Positions 17,379-26,833 of a DNA stretch of 64,000 nucleotides are shown here, piece by piece. Source of the DNA: Pseudomonas poae (GTDB lineage: Bacteria > Pseudomonadota > Gammaproteobacteria > Pseudomonadales > Pseudomonadaceae); contig NZ_JYLI01000011.1 in assembly GCF_001439785.1 (NCBI RefSeq), positions 1-64,000 of the forward strand. The letters are read 5' to 3'. Below the pieces are notes generated by a model. The model saw only the letters and a list, made by a program, of their open reading frames with translations, was not told where the DNA came from and made no database searches. Positions within the stretch are counted from its first letter, which is position 1; every line of letters begins with the position of its first letter. The position numbers were made by a program, and so were the translations under genes.

Positions 17379-17535
17379 AGGGCAAACCCGCTCGCCACAG
17401 TGAGGCCTCGCCACAACCCTCTCAATTGACTGTGGCAGTCTCGGTAACAGTCTATTGCGAGACGATAATGTACTAACTGGTTACTTATGTTGCTAAAATC
17501 GCGGCCTTGCCCTCTCTCACTCGAGTCCTTTCGAC

Positions 17536-19944
17536 ATGAAACGAGCATCGCGCGCCGCTGGCGTCTCTAGATTCTTCCTGCTGGGCCTGGGCGTGATCAT
17601 CGCCCTGCTCGGCCTTGCGCTTGCCGTCGGCGGCGCCAAACTGGTCAGCCTGGGTGGGTCCTGGTACTTCCTGATCGGCGGCGTGGCCATGGCGATTTCC
17701 GGGTTGCTGGTTGCCAAACGCAAAACGGCGGGCGCGTGGTTGTTCGGCGCATTCCTTGTCGGCACGGCCATCTGGGCGGTGGCGGACGTGGGCCTGGTGT
17801 TCTGGCCCCTGTTCTCGCGGCTGTTCATGTTCGCCGTGATCGGCCTGGTGGTGGCGCTGGTGTATCCGCTGCTGGCCGGCCGGCCAGCGCGTGGCGCCTA
17901 TGGCGTGGCGGCCGTGTTGGCTGTCGGCGTGGCGGTGGCAGCGGGCAACATGTTTGTCGCCCACCCAAGCGTCGCCCCCACCGGCGCGGGACCTGGCGTC
18001 ACGCCGGTGGTGGCGGCCGAAGCGCAGAAAGACTGGGCCCACTACGGCAACACCGAAGGCGGCAGCCGCTTCGCCGCGCTGGACCAGATCAACCGCGACA
18101 GCGTCGACAAGCTCAAGGTGGCCTGGACCTACCGCACCGGCGACGTGGCCATCAGCGACGGCAACGGCGCCGAAGACCAGCTCACGCCGCTGCAGATCGG
18201 CAACAAGGTGTTCATCTGCACACCGCACAACAACCTGATCGCGCTGGATGCCGACACCGGCAAGGAGCTGTGGAAAAACGAGGTCAACGCCCAATCGGCG
18301 GTGTGGCAGCGTTGCCGTGGCATGGCGTATTTCGACGCCACCGCGCCGCTCAATCAGCCCACCCAACCGGGCAGCTCGCCGATCATCGCCGCCAGCGTAC
18401 CCGCCGGCGCGCAGTGCCAGCGCCGTCTGCTGACCAACACCATCGACGCACGCCTGATCGCCGTGGATGCCGACACCGGCCAATTCTGCGAAGACTTCGG
18501 CAGCCATGGCCAGGTCGACCTCAAGGCGGGCCTGGGCAATGTGCCAGACAGCTACTACCAACTGTCTTCGGCGCCATTGATCGCCGGCACCACCGTGGTA
18601 GTGGGCGGCCGCGTGGCGGACAACGTGCAGACCGACATGCCCGGCGGCGTGATCCGTGGTTTTGATGTGATCAGCGGCCAGATGCGCTGGGCCTTCGACC
18701 CGGGCAACCCCGAAGACAAACAGGCACCCGCCGCTGGCAGCACCTACGTGCGCAGCACGCCCAACAGCTGGGCGCCGATGTCCTATGACCCGCTGATGAA
18801 CACGGTCTTCCTGCCCATGGGCAGTTCGTCCACCGACATCTACGGCGTGGAACGTACCGCGCTCAATCACAAGTACGGCGCATCGGTGCTGGCGCTGGAC
18901 GCCTCCACCGGCGCGGAAAAATGGGTGTACCAGACCGTCCACAACGACCTCTGGGATTTCGACCTGCCCATGCAGCCAAGCCTGATCGACTTCACCCCGC
19001 CGGGCAGCGACAAGGCCGTGCCGGCGGTGGTGATCGGCACCAAGGCCGGGCAGATCTACGTGCTTGACCGCGCCACCGGCAAGCCGCTCACCGATGTCCA
19101 GGAAGTGCCGGTCAAGGCCGCGAACATTCCCAACGAACCCTATGCGAAAACCCAGCCCAAATCCGTCGGCATGCCGCAGATCGGCGCGCAAACCCTGCGC
19201 GAATCGGACATGTGGGGCGCCACGCCGTACGACCAGTTGCTGTGCCGCATCGACTTCAAAGGCATGCGCTACGACGGCCTCTACACCGCGCCGGGCACCG
19301 ACAAATCCTTGAGCTTCCCGGGGTCGCTCGGCGGCATGAACTGGGGCAGCCTCTCCACCGACCCGGTGCACGGTTTTATCTTCGTCAACGACATGCGCCT
19401 GGGCCTGTGGATCCAGATGGTGCCGTCGCAGAACAAGGCCCTGGCCGCCTCCGGTGGTGAAGCATTGAACACCGGCATGGGCGCCGTGCCGCTCAAGGGC
19501 ACGCCGTATGCGGTGAACAAGAACCGCTTCCTGTCGGTGGCCGGCATTCCGTGCCAAGCGCCGCCGTTCGGCACCCTCACGGCCATCGACATGAAGACGC
19601 AAAAAATCGCCTGGCAAGTGCCGGTCGGCACGGTTGAAGACACCGGTCCCCTGGGCATCCGCATGCACCTGCCGATCAACATCGGCCTGCCTACGCTGGG
19701 TGGCACGCTGTCGACCCAGGGCGGCCTGATCTTCATCGCCGGCACCCAGGACTTCTACCTGCGCGCCTTCAACAGCGGCAACGGCGACGAAGTCTGGAAA
19801 GCCCGCCTGCCCGTGGGCAGCCAGGGCGGCCCGATGACCTACGTCTCGCCCAAAACCGGCAAGCAGTACATCGTGGTCACCGCCGGCGGCGCGCGCCAGT
19901 CCACCGACCGTGGCGACTATGTGATCGCCTACGCCCTGCCCTGA
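17536..19944 (+). CDS. Membrane-bound PQQ-dependent dehydrogenase, glucose/quinate/shikimate family
   Basis: 802 residues. Five N-terminal membrane helices (about 12-140) anchor a periplasmic eight-bladed PQQ propeller starting near DWAHYGNTEGGSRFAALDQI. Conserved blocks include PGGVIRGFDV, STPNSWAPMSYDPLMNTVF, QTVHNDLWDFDLP and ESDMWGATPYDQLLCRIDFK. It oxidises a polyol or aldose in the periplasm and passes electrons to ubiquinone. Several stretches (FVNDMRLGLWIQM, GGARQSTDRGDYVIAYALP) look more like quinate dehydrogenase QuiA than glucose dehydrogenase Gcd, and no oprB porin gene is adjacent. Substrate is left open. Confidence 0.9.
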   Translation: MKRASRAAGVSRFFLLGLGVIIALLGLALAVGGAKLVSLGGSWYFLIGGVAMAISGLLVAKRKTAGAWLFGAFLVGTAIWAVADVGLVFWPLFSRLFMFAVIGLVVALVYPLLAGRPARGAYGVAAVLAVGVAVAAGNMFVAHPSVAPTGAGPGVTPVVAAEAQKDWAHYGNTEGGSRFAALDQINRDSVDKLKVAWTYRTGDVAISDGNGAEDQLTPLQIGNKVFICTPHNNLIALDADTGKELWKNEVNAQSAVWQRCRGMAYFDATAPLNQPTQPGSSPIIAASVPAGAQCQRRLLTNTIDARLIAVDADTGQFCEDFGSHGQVDLKAGLGNVPDSYYQLSSAPLIAGTTVVVGGRVADNVQTDMPGGVIRGFDVISGQMRWAFDPGNPEDKQAPAAGSTYVRSTPNSWAPMSYDPLMNTVFLPMGSSSTDIYGVERTALNHKYGASVLALDASTGAEKWVYQTVHNDLWDFDLPMQPSLIDFTPPGSDKAVPAVVIGTKAGQIYVLDRATGKPLTDVQEVPVKAANIPNEPYAKTQPKSVGMPQIGAQTLRESDMWGATPYDQLLCRIDFKGMRYDGLYTAPGTDKSLSFPGSLGGMNWGSLSTDPVHGFIFVNDMRLGLWIQMVPSQNKALAASGGEALNTGMGAVPLKGTPYAVNKNRFLSVAGIPCQAPPFGTLTAIDMKTQKIAWQVPVGTVEDTGPLGIRMHLPINIGLPTLGGTLSTQGGLIFIAGTQDFYLRAFNSGNGDEVWKARLPVGSQGGPMTYVSPKTGKQYIVVTAGGARQSTDRGDYVIAYALP

Positions 19945-19955
19945 TCGTCTCCGCG

Positions 19956-19978
19956 CGCGATGCCCCTGTGGCATCGCG
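19956..19978 (+). terminator. Hairpin downstream of the PQQ dehydrogenase
   Basis: CGCGATGCC-loop-GGCATCGCG, a 9-bp perfect stem with a 5-base loop, 11 bp after the stop. No U-run follows, so it may be an RNA 3'-end stabiliser or weak terminator. Confidence 0.45.
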
Positions 19979-20053
19979 TCTCAGGTAAAAAATTCAAACT
20001 ATCGCGCCCTGTGTCGTTCACAACCCTACGTTCAATGTGAAACAGGAGGCGAC

Positions 20054-21130
20054 ATGCAGTATCGACAACTGGGCCATTCGGGCTTGCTGGTATCCGAAAT
20101 CGTCCTGGGCACCGTGCCCTTCGGCGGGCGCGCCGAGTTCGAAAAATGCGGCGCCGTGGATGTGCCCCAGGCCAGTCGCATGTTTGATATCGCGTTCGAG
20201 GCAGGCGTGAACATGGTCGACACCGCCGACCTGTACTCCCACGGCCTGGCCGAGGAAGTGGTCGGCAAGGCCCTGGGCGACAAGCGCCACGACATCCTGC
20301 TGGCCACCAAGGGCCGCAGCCCCGTGGACGACAACCCAAACAACTCTGGTTCCTCGCGCTACCACCTGATTCGCGCCTGCGAAGCCAGCCTCAAGCGCCT
20401 GGGCACCGACCATATCGACCTGTATCAACTGCACAACTGGGACGGCCTGACGCCGATCGAGGAAACCCTCGAAGCCCTGCGACTGCTAGTGGGTTCGGGC
20501 AAGATCCGCTACTTCGGCACCAGCAACTTCACCGCCTGGCAAATGATGAAAGCCCTGGGCAAAGCCGAGCTGCACGGCATGCTCAAGCCCATCACCCAGC
20601 AGATCTACTACACCCCGGAATCCCGCGAGGCCGAGTACGAACTGCTGCCCCTGGCGCTGGACCAGAATATTGGCACCCTGGTGTGGGGCCCGATGGGCGA
20701 AGGCCTGCTGACCGGCTCCACGCGGCGCGGACAGAAGCCGCCGGCCAATACTCGCCAGGGCAGCGACTGGCCGGAACCCTACGTGCATGACCCGGAACGC
20801 GCGCTGGACATCATCGAGACCCTTGCCGCCGTGGGCGACGAGCACGGTGTGTCGGTGGCACGCACCTGCCTGGCCTGGCTCAAGGACCGCCCGGGGATCA
20901 CCTCGCTGATCATCGGCGCACGCACAGAGGAGCACCTGCGCGACAACCTGGCCGCCACCGAGTTGAAACTCACCGAGGAACAATCATCGCGCATCGAGGC
21001 CGTGACGCGGCGCCAGCCGTTGTATCCGTACTGGCATCGGTTCACCGCCGGTATCGATCGCTTTGACCCGGCCGAACAGCCGTTCCTGGCAGAGCATCGC
21101 AAGACCCTGGATGCGCGCAAGGACAAGTAG
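20054..21130 (+). CDS. Aldo/keto reductase
   Basis: 358 residues. Catalytic tetrad regions are visible: Asp/Tyr in NMVDTADLYSHGLAEEVVG, Lys in DILLATKGR, His in LYQLHNWDGLTP. The C-terminal cofactor block SLIIGARTEEHLRDNLAA binds NADPH. Start is supported by AGGAGG eight bases upstream of the ATG. Cytosolic NADPH-dependent carbonyl reductase of unknown substrate; it stands alone between the PQQ dehydrogenase and an unknown gene, separated from both by about 110-170 bp. Confidence 0.9.
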   Translation: MQYRQLGHSGLLVSEIVLGTVPFGGRAEFEKCGAVDVPQASRMFDIAFEAGVNMVDTADLYSHGLAEEVVGKALGDKRHDILLATKGRSPVDDNPNNSGSSRYHLIRACEASLKRLGTDHIDLYQLHNWDGLTPIEETLEALRLLVGSGKIRYFGTSNFTAWQMMKALGKAELHGMLKPITQQIYYTPESREAEYELLPLALDQNIGTLVWGPMGEGLLTGSTRRGQKPPANTRQGSDWPEPYVHDPERALDIIETLAAVGDEHGVSVARTCLAWLKDRPGITSLIIGARTEEHLRDNLAATELKLTEEQSSRIEAVTRRQPLYPYWHRFTAGIDRFDPAEQPFLAEHRKTLDARKDK

Positions 21131-21298
21131 CCACGGTGAACAGCGTGCCGAGGTTGAAGGCTGACCCTGGCCAAGCCCCCTTTCCACCTGTGGCAAGGGG
21201 GTCTACCTGTCCGTTCGGTCAGTACCCACAGCGTTGCGAGCTTGGCAAACTGCCTCCCTCGACACTGCCGCTGTGCGCAGCCACACAAGGACCCAACG

Positions 21299-22447
21299 AT
21301 GAACAGCATGGATTCCATTCTTCGCCAGTTTTCGGCTGAAGGCGCCACCCATCTCTACTCCAGTCCGCCCTCGGTATTGACCCCCGCCGACCTCTACCGG
21401 GCCAAGGACGACGCCCTTTATAGAGAGATGATCGCCGGCAGCAATATCTACCTGATCACGGCGCGCCGGCGGGTGCTGATCAATCCTTACGACCTTCAAT
21501 TGCAAGGCCGCACGGTGCACGGCAGCTTTTTCCTGGTGATGGATGAGACCGGTGAGCAGCCCATCCCCTTCAGCTACGAGATCCCGCCGATCACGCCAGG
21601 GGATCGCGACGCCATCAAACAGGTGCAGGTCGCCCCCAACGGCACCCACCTGCTGATCACCACCGCCACACGCCAGGTCATCACCGCCGCCCATATCGTG
21701 GTGGCCAACGCCAGCAGTGCACTGCACACCGAGCAACGGGACATGAATGTGCTGTATGTCGGCCAGGGCCTGGGCAAGGTCAACGCACTGACCGCCGTCG
21801 ACCGTTTGCTCAACCACACCACCCTGCAACGCATCCTGGCCAAAGCTTCGACCAACACCCCGGAGCTGGAAATTTCGCTGCTGCTGTATCGCTTCGAACA
21901 CGGACGCACCGTGATCAGCAACGGCGGCGACCTCAACCTTGATCCCGAAGCCTGCGAGCAGGAGGATCACGCGCACTTCGAACGGCTGCGCTCGGTGCGC
22001 CTCAATCGCGATGAGGTGGTCACCCTGGCGGAAGCGGCACTGATCAACCATTTCAAGCCGCAGTACAACACGCTGCTCAAGTCCACCAACTTTGCCGCCC
22101 AGACCCACAAGAAGATCAAGCCGCTAAAAAAACTGCTGGCCAAGGGCATTACCGGTTTGACCGTGGAAATCTGCAGCGCGAACATCAACGCGCGCCTTTT
22201 CACTCGCGATGCATTGCCCCTGGAGCCGAGCGAGCTGATGCCTGCCCATGTCCTGCAGGGACAGGCGTTTGATAATGAGCAGGATAAACGCGCGTGGTCC
22301 GAACACGTGCGGGAGATGGCGCATACCCATCTGGCGCAGTTCCCGCTCACCACCCCGCAGGAGCGCGAGACGTTCATGCACGGCATGGTGTGGCTGGGGC
22401 AGACGCAGCGAGAGCGGATATGGCCGATGCATGGCAAGGCTGAATAA
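21299..22447 (+). CDS. Uncharacterised protein with GIY-YIG nuclease-like motifs
   Basis: 382 residues, not a family I can name. In the middle, LYVGQG (152-157), Arg169, His173, and Glu245 within EAALINHFKPQYN (245-257) reproduce the order and spacing of GIY-YIG nucleases: the YIG strand, the R..H helix and the E..LI..xxPxYN block seen in UvrC. The first GIY strand is not recognisable, so the domain is diverged. N-terminal 130 residues and C-terminal 120 residues have no motif I know. Start at 21299 chosen because the upstream in-frame ATG at 21242 lies in poorly coding sequence. Free-standing gene. Confidence 0.75.
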   Translation: MNSMDSILRQFSAEGATHLYSSPPSVLTPADLYRAKDDALYREMIAGSNIYLITARRRVLINPYDLQLQGRTVHGSFFLVMDETGEQPIPFSYEIPPITPGDRDAIKQVQVAPNGTHLLITTATRQVITAAHIVVANASSALHTEQRDMNVLYVGQGLGKVNALTAVDRLLNHTTLQRILAKASTNTPELEISLLLYRFEHGRTVISNGGDLNLDPEACEQEDHAHFERLRSVRLNRDEVVTLAEAALINHFKPQYNTLLKSTNFAAQTHKKIKPLKKLLAKGITGLTVEICSANINARLFTRDALPLEPSELMPAHVLQGQAFDNEQDKRAWSEHVREMAHTHLAQFPLTTPQERETFMHGMVWLGQTQRERIWPMHGKAE

Positions 22448-22465
22448 CGCGCCCTGACACTCAGG

Positions 22466-22491
22466 CATCGGGAGCGAGCCCCCTCCCTCAG
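22466..22491. repeat. Single REP element
   Basis: CATCGGGAGCGAGCCCCCTC followed by CCTCA: one arm of the REPIN type seen complete at 33966-34060. It lies between two convergent 3' ends. Confidence 0.65.
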
Positions 22492-22514
22492 TTTTACAGT
22501 GTTCGGCGGACACG

Positions 22515-23423
22515 TTACCCCAGGCAAGCCATATGCTCCGCAATCCTGCCTCTCAACCAGCGCTCCGCCGGATCATTGTCATGCACCCCGCTCCACACCA
22601 TCGACAACTGCGCCGCCTCGATCAAAAACGGCGGATCCTCAGCCCGTAAACGCGTGCCCTCGGTCAACGCACACGCCGCGTAATCCGGCACGGTCGCAAT
22701 AATCTGCGTGCCCGCCAACAACGCCCGTAACCCACTGAACTGCGGCACCGCCAATACCACCCGCCGCGTGCGGCCGATACGTGCCAGGTCCAGGTCAATA
22801 TTGCCGCTCAAATCCCCGGAAAACGACACCATCGCATGGGGCCGTGCGCAGTACTCATCCAGGCTCAACGGCGCGGTCCCGCCGTCTCCCCGCAGCACCT
22901 TGCAGGGAATGTCACGCAACCTCTTGCGTTTGGCATTGGCCGGCAACTCAGTGGTGTAACTCACCCCCACCGTGATCTCGCCACTGTTCAGCAACGACGA
23001 CATCAACAGGTAATTGGCGCGCCGCACCACGACCACAATCCCCGGCGCTTCTTCGCGTAATTGGCTGAGCAACGGCGGAAACAGCCCGAACTCTGCGTCG
23101 TCCGACAAGCCGATGCGGAACACCGCGCAACTGGAAGAAGGATCGAAGTTTTTGGCGCGGCTGACGGCGCCCGAGATGATGTCCATGGCCGGTTGCAGCT
23201 CCTTGAGTATCGCCAGCGCCCGGGGCGTGGGTTCCATGCCGCGGCCGTTGCGCAGCAGCAACGGCTCATCGAACAGATCGCGCAAACGTCCCAGCGCCGC
23301 GCTCACCGCCGGTTGGCCCATGAAGAGTTTCTCGGCGACCCGGGTCAGGTTCTTCTCGAACATCAGCGCCTCGAAAATCACCAGCAGGTTCATGTCGACG
23401 CGGCGCAGGTCGTTGCGGTTCAT
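22515..23423 (-). CDS. LysR family transcriptional regulator
   Basis: 302 residues. N-terminal winged helix (7-66) with VDMNLLVIFEALMFEKNLTRVAEKL and GQPAVSAALGRLRDLFDEPLLLR; C-terminal periplasmic-binding-like effector domain from about 92. The start is the ATG at 23423; the nearest divergent gene, a short AraC-type regulator, begins 205 bp away. Target and inducer cannot be inferred; no enzyme operon is adjacent. Confidence 0.93.
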   Translation of the reverse strand: MNRNDLRRVDMNLLVIFEALMFEKNLTRVAEKLFMGQPAVSAALGRLRDLFDEPLLLRNGRGMEPTPRALAILKELQPAMDIISGAVSRAKNFDPSSSCAVFRIGLSDDAEFGLFPPLLSQLREEAPGIVVVVRRANYLLMSSLLNSGEITVGVSYTTELPANAKRKRLRDIPCKVLRGDGGTAPLSLDEYCARPHAMVSFSGDLSGNIDLDLARIGRTRRVVLAVPQFSGLRALLAGTQIIATVPDYAACALTEGTRLRAEDPPFLIEAAQLSMVWSGVHDNDPAERWLRGRIAEHMACLG

Positions 23424-23628
23424 GGCGGTATCCAGACGATTGACAAGGGCTCAGATAACCATGCAACGCGGGTTTTGCATTGCACCTCTGTGCTGTCTTT
23501 TTACAGCCACGCACCTGACAAAATTAACAACGATTAACTCGCCAGCCAGACGACCGGGCACCATTATCAAGCGCGTCTACACTGCATTCATTCACCGGGA
23601 ACGCTCCCATCGAAAACGGATATTCGTC

Positions 23629-24018
23629 ATGGCCCGACTTGAGTATTGCGCCCCCCGTGCGCCCACCCCCGGCGGTTTGTGCCCGCGACGTGAACGCATC
23701 GCCAAACAACTGATCCTCGCCCACCTCGGTGAAAGCCTGGCGATTGCCGACCTGGCCCAGGCCTGTGCGTTGTCGCGCAGCCATTTTTCCCGCGCGTTCA
23801 AATGCACCACGGGGCTGTCGCCCCAGGAATGGATCCGCCAGCAACGCATCCAGCGCGCCAAGGAGCTGATCACCGGGTCGTCCTTGAGCCTCACGCAGAT
23901 CAGCCTCGAATGCGGGTTTTGCGATCAGGCGCACTTCAGCCATATCTTCACCCGCAGTGAAGGCATCAATCCCATGACCTGGCGAAATCACCACTCGCGC
24001 CCGGTTATCGCCGCCTAG
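23629..24018 (+). CDS. Short AraC family transcriptional regulator (HTH only)
   Basis: 129 residues made almost entirely of the double helix-turn-helix (about 28-125): IADLAQACALSRSHFSRAFK, SPQEWIRQQRIQRAKELI, ISLECGFCDQAHFSHIFTRS. No sensor domain, so activity probably depends on expression level or a partner (like MarA/SoxS). Start at MARLEYCAPRAP; the longer frame to 23014 is antisense to the LysR gene. It lies 58 bp upstream of the STAND ATPase gene on the same strand. Confidence 0.88.
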   Translation: MARLEYCAPRAPTPGGLCPRRERIAKQLILAHLGESLAIADLAQACALSRSHFSRAFKCTTGLSPQEWIRQQRIQRAKELITGSSLSLTQISLECGFCDQAHFSHIFTRSEGINPMTWRNHHSRPVIAA

Positions 24019-24076
24019 TGGTCGGTGCCGGTGTGGACTATGCTGGGCACCTCCGTCTTATCGAGCATGGCCGTCC

Positions 24077-26833
24077 ATGAACGACCTCAGCGACCAGGCC
24101 GTGCACTTTGGCCCCTATCAGGTGCACCCGCGACAGCGCCGGGTGCTGGAGGCCGGTCGCCCGTTGCGCCTGGGCCGGCGTGCGGTGGACATCCTGCTGG
24201 TACTGCTGGAGCACGCAGGCGATGTAGTGAGCAAGCAGGCACTGATCGCGCGGGTCTGGCCCACCAGCGTGGTGGAGGACGGCAACCTGCGTGTGCACAT
24301 GGCGGCGCTGCGCAAGGCCCTCGGCGACGGCCAGGCCGGGCAGCGCTATATCGTGACGGTCGCCCAGCGCGGCTACAGTTTTGTCGCGCCCCTGAGCATC
24401 GAGCCCATGACCCTGCCCCATGACGGTCCACGCCCCGGCCACAACCTGCCGCTGCGCCGCACCCGCATGATCGGGCGCCAGGCGCTGATCGACACGCTGG
24501 TACAGCAGCTGCCCCGACAGCGCTTTATCACCCTGACCGGCGCGGGCGGCATCGGCAAGACCACCGTGGCCCTGCGCGTGGCGGAGCTGCTGATAGGGCA
24601 TTACCGCGACGGCATTCGTCTGCTGGACCTCGCACCGCTCAGCGCGCCGTCGATGATTGTGCCCAACCTCGCCGCCCTGCTCGACCTCACACCCGCCGCC
24701 GATGAGCCGCTGCCGAGCATCGCCCGTAGCCTGCACGAACGCCAGTTGCTGCTGGTCATCGACAACTGCGAGCACCTGCTCGATGACATCGCCCTGATCA
24801 GCGAAACCCTGCTGCGCCACGCGCCCGGGCTGCACATCCTAGCCACCAGCCGCGAAGCCCTGCGCGCCGACGGTGAACAGGTGCAACGCCTCGACCCGCT
24901 GGCCTGCCCGCCCGCCACCGGCAACCGCGCCCAGGCCCTGGGTTACCCGGCCATGCAGCTGTTGATCGAGCGTGCCATGGCCCATCAGGACAGCTTCGCC
25001 TTGAGCGACGCCGAACTGCCGCTGGCGATTGAGATCTGCCGGCGCATGGACGGCATTCCCCTGGCGATCGAACTGGTCGCGGCGCAGGTCGAGCGCTTCG
25101 GCCTGCCGGGCCTGCTGGTGCAGATGCAAGACACCTTCCGCTTGCAGGCCCCTGACCGACGCAACGCCCTGCCCCGCCAGCAAACCCTGCGGGCCACGCT
25201 GGATTGGAGCTTCGACCTGCTCAGCGCCTGCGAACAGAGCTGCCTGCGCCGCCTCGCCGTTTTTCGCGGAGGCTTCAGCCTGGCCAGCGCGACAGCGGTG
25301 AGCGCCGACGCGCAGCAGGCGCCGGCCGATGTGCTCGGCTCAATCACGCAACTGGTCGCCAAGTCCCTGCTGAATGTGGAGCCTGGCGACGACGAAGTGG
25401 TGTACCGCCTGCTGGACATCACCCGCAGCTACGCGCTGGAAAAACTCACCCTGGCGGCTGAGCTCGACGCCACCCGCGAACGTCATGCCACGCGCTGCCT
25501 GGTGCTGATGGAACAGGCCCGCGAAGATTGGGAGCTGACCGCAACCCAGGCCTGGATCGACCGCTACGCGCCGCTGCGCGAAGACATCCGCGCCGTCCTC
25601 GACTGGGGCCTGGGCGATGGCGGCGCGCACGTGCTGGGGATTCGCCTGACGGTCAGCGCCATGCCGCTGTGGCAAGAGCTGTCACTGCTGCGCGAACACG
25701 CACTGTACGTGGGCAAGGCACTGGCCCTGATGCAGCGGGCCCAGGTGCCGTGCACGCAACTGGCGATGCAACTGCAACTGGCGCTGGGCAGCCTGTCCTA
25801 TCACGCCATGGGCGGCGCCCCGCAGACCATTGACGCCTTCGTCAGCGCCCGACGGCTGGCCGAAACGCGCGGGGATATCGCCGGCCAGTTGCGCGCGGTG
25901 TCCGGCCATATGGCGGTGAGCCTGTGCGCGGGTCGCTACCGTGAAGCCTTGAGCATGAGCACTCAGTTCGATCGCCTCGACCCGCGCACCGACCCGCTGC
26001 AGGACTTGAGCGCCCAGCGCCTGCGCGTGCTCGCGCAGCATTACGCAGGCAACCAGGCGCTGGCCCGACACAATGCCGAGCAGGTGATCCAGCGCATGGC
26101 CCAGAGCGGCCATCTCAATCGGTTTACCCACGCTTTTGGCGTGCAATATGACCAGAGCGTCGCCTCCCTGACCGTGCTGGCGCGGGTGTTATGGCTGCAG
26201 GGCTTGCCCGAGCAGGCGTGGCGCACCGCCAGCCAGGCCCTGGAGCTGGCGGTGCAAATCAACCATGGCACCACCCTCTGCTACACCCTGGCACTGGCCG
26301 GCGTGGTGATTGCCCGTTACAACGGCGATGAAGCGTCAGCGCAGTCATTGCAGGCGCTGCTGGTGCAGCAGGCGCACAAGCATTCGGCGCAGTTGTTCCA
26401 GACCTGGGCGCAGCTGTATTCCCAGCACCTGTCGATAGACGCCGTGCAGGGCCTGGACCTGGTCAAGGACATCCTGATTACCCTGGGTGTGGGGCGCGTG
26501 GATGATGCCGGGTTCGAGCGGGTGCGCAGCGGCGATGGCGGCTGGTGCGCGCCGGAGATTTTGCGCCTGCGCGCCGAGGCATTGCCCGACAGCGCCGCCG
26601 CCGAGTCGTTGCTCCTTGACGCCCTGGGCCTGGCCCATCAGCAAGGCGCCCTGGCCTGGGAGTTGCGCTGCGCAACCTCACTGGCGCGGCTGTGGCAGCG
26701 CCAGGGCCGGCGGCAGGCTGCGCACCCCTTGCTGAGTTCAGTCTATGCGCGCTTTACCGAAGGCTTTGCCACTCAGGACCTAATGAGCGCAGGCCGCCTG
26801 CTCGATGAGTTGCAAGACAAACGGCTGGCCTGA
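24077..26833 (+). CDS. Winged-helix STAND/NB-ARC ATPase transcriptional regulator
   Basis: 918 residues. An OmpR-type winged helix (10-105; VEDGNLRVHMAALRKALGD, QRGYSFVAPL), a STAND P-loop ATPase (130-420; Walker A GAGGIGKTT 155-163, Walker B LLLVIDNCEHLL with Asp229, TSREALR sensor) and a long helical C-terminal repeat region (about 450-918), probably TPR-like. This is the architecture of signal-dependent transcription factors that oligomerise on ligand and ATP binding. A shorter paralogue is encoded convergently at 26780, and the two coding 3' ends overlap by 54 bp. Regulated genes unknown. Confidence 0.88.
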   Translation: MNDLSDQAVHFGPYQVHPRQRRVLEAGRPLRLGRRAVDILLVLLEHAGDVVSKQALIARVWPTSVVEDGNLRVHMAALRKALGDGQAGQRYIVTVAQRGYSFVAPLSIEPMTLPHDGPRPGHNLPLRRTRMIGRQALIDTLVQQLPRQRFITLTGAGGIGKTTVALRVAELLIGHYRDGIRLLDLAPLSAPSMIVPNLAALLDLTPAADEPLPSIARSLHERQLLLVIDNCEHLLDDIALISETLLRHAPGLHILATSREALRADGEQVQRLDPLACPPATGNRAQALGYPAMQLLIERAMAHQDSFALSDAELPLAIEICRRMDGIPLAIELVAAQVERFGLPGLLVQMQDTFRLQAPDRRNALPRQQTLRATLDWSFDLLSACEQSCLRRLAVFRGGFSLASATAVSADAQQAPADVLGSITQLVAKSLLNVEPGDDEVVYRLLDITRSYALEKLTLAAELDATRERHATRCLVLMEQAREDWELTATQAWIDRYAPLREDIRAVLDWGLGDGGAHVLGIRLTVSAMPLWQELSLLREHALYVGKALALMQRAQVPCTQLAMQLQLALGSLSYHAMGGAPQTIDAFVSARRLAETRGDIAGQLRAVSGHMAVSLCAGRYREALSMSTQFDRLDPRTDPLQDLSAQRLRVLAQHYAGNQALARHNAEQVIQRMAQSGHLNRFTHAFGVQYDQSVASLTVLARVLWLQGLPEQAWRTASQALELAVQINHGTTLCYTLALAGVVIARYNGDEASAQSLQALLVQQAHKHSAQLFQTWAQLYSQHLSIDAVQGLDLVKDILITLGVGRVDDAGFERVRSGDGGWCAPEILRLRAEALPDSAAAESLLLDALGLAHQQGALAWELRCATSLARLWQRQGRRQAAHPLLSSVYARFTEGFATQDLMSAGRLLDELQDKRLA

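Larger units (their letters stand above)
17056..17535. other. 480-bp intergenic region without a gene
   Basis: Between the chemoreceptor and the PQQ dehydrogenase. Holds dispersed repeat copy 2 (17209-17342), itself enclosed by a perfect 17-bp inverted repeat, and then an unremarkable stretch that must contain the dehydrogenase promoter. Short ORFs here are repeat-derived. Confidence 0.8.

Noticed and set aside
17485..19974. 829-residue ORF antisense to the PQQ dehydrogenase
   Set aside because: Mirror of a well-conserved gene; composition is His/Arg/Gly-rich as expected from GC-rich third positions, and no domain is visible.
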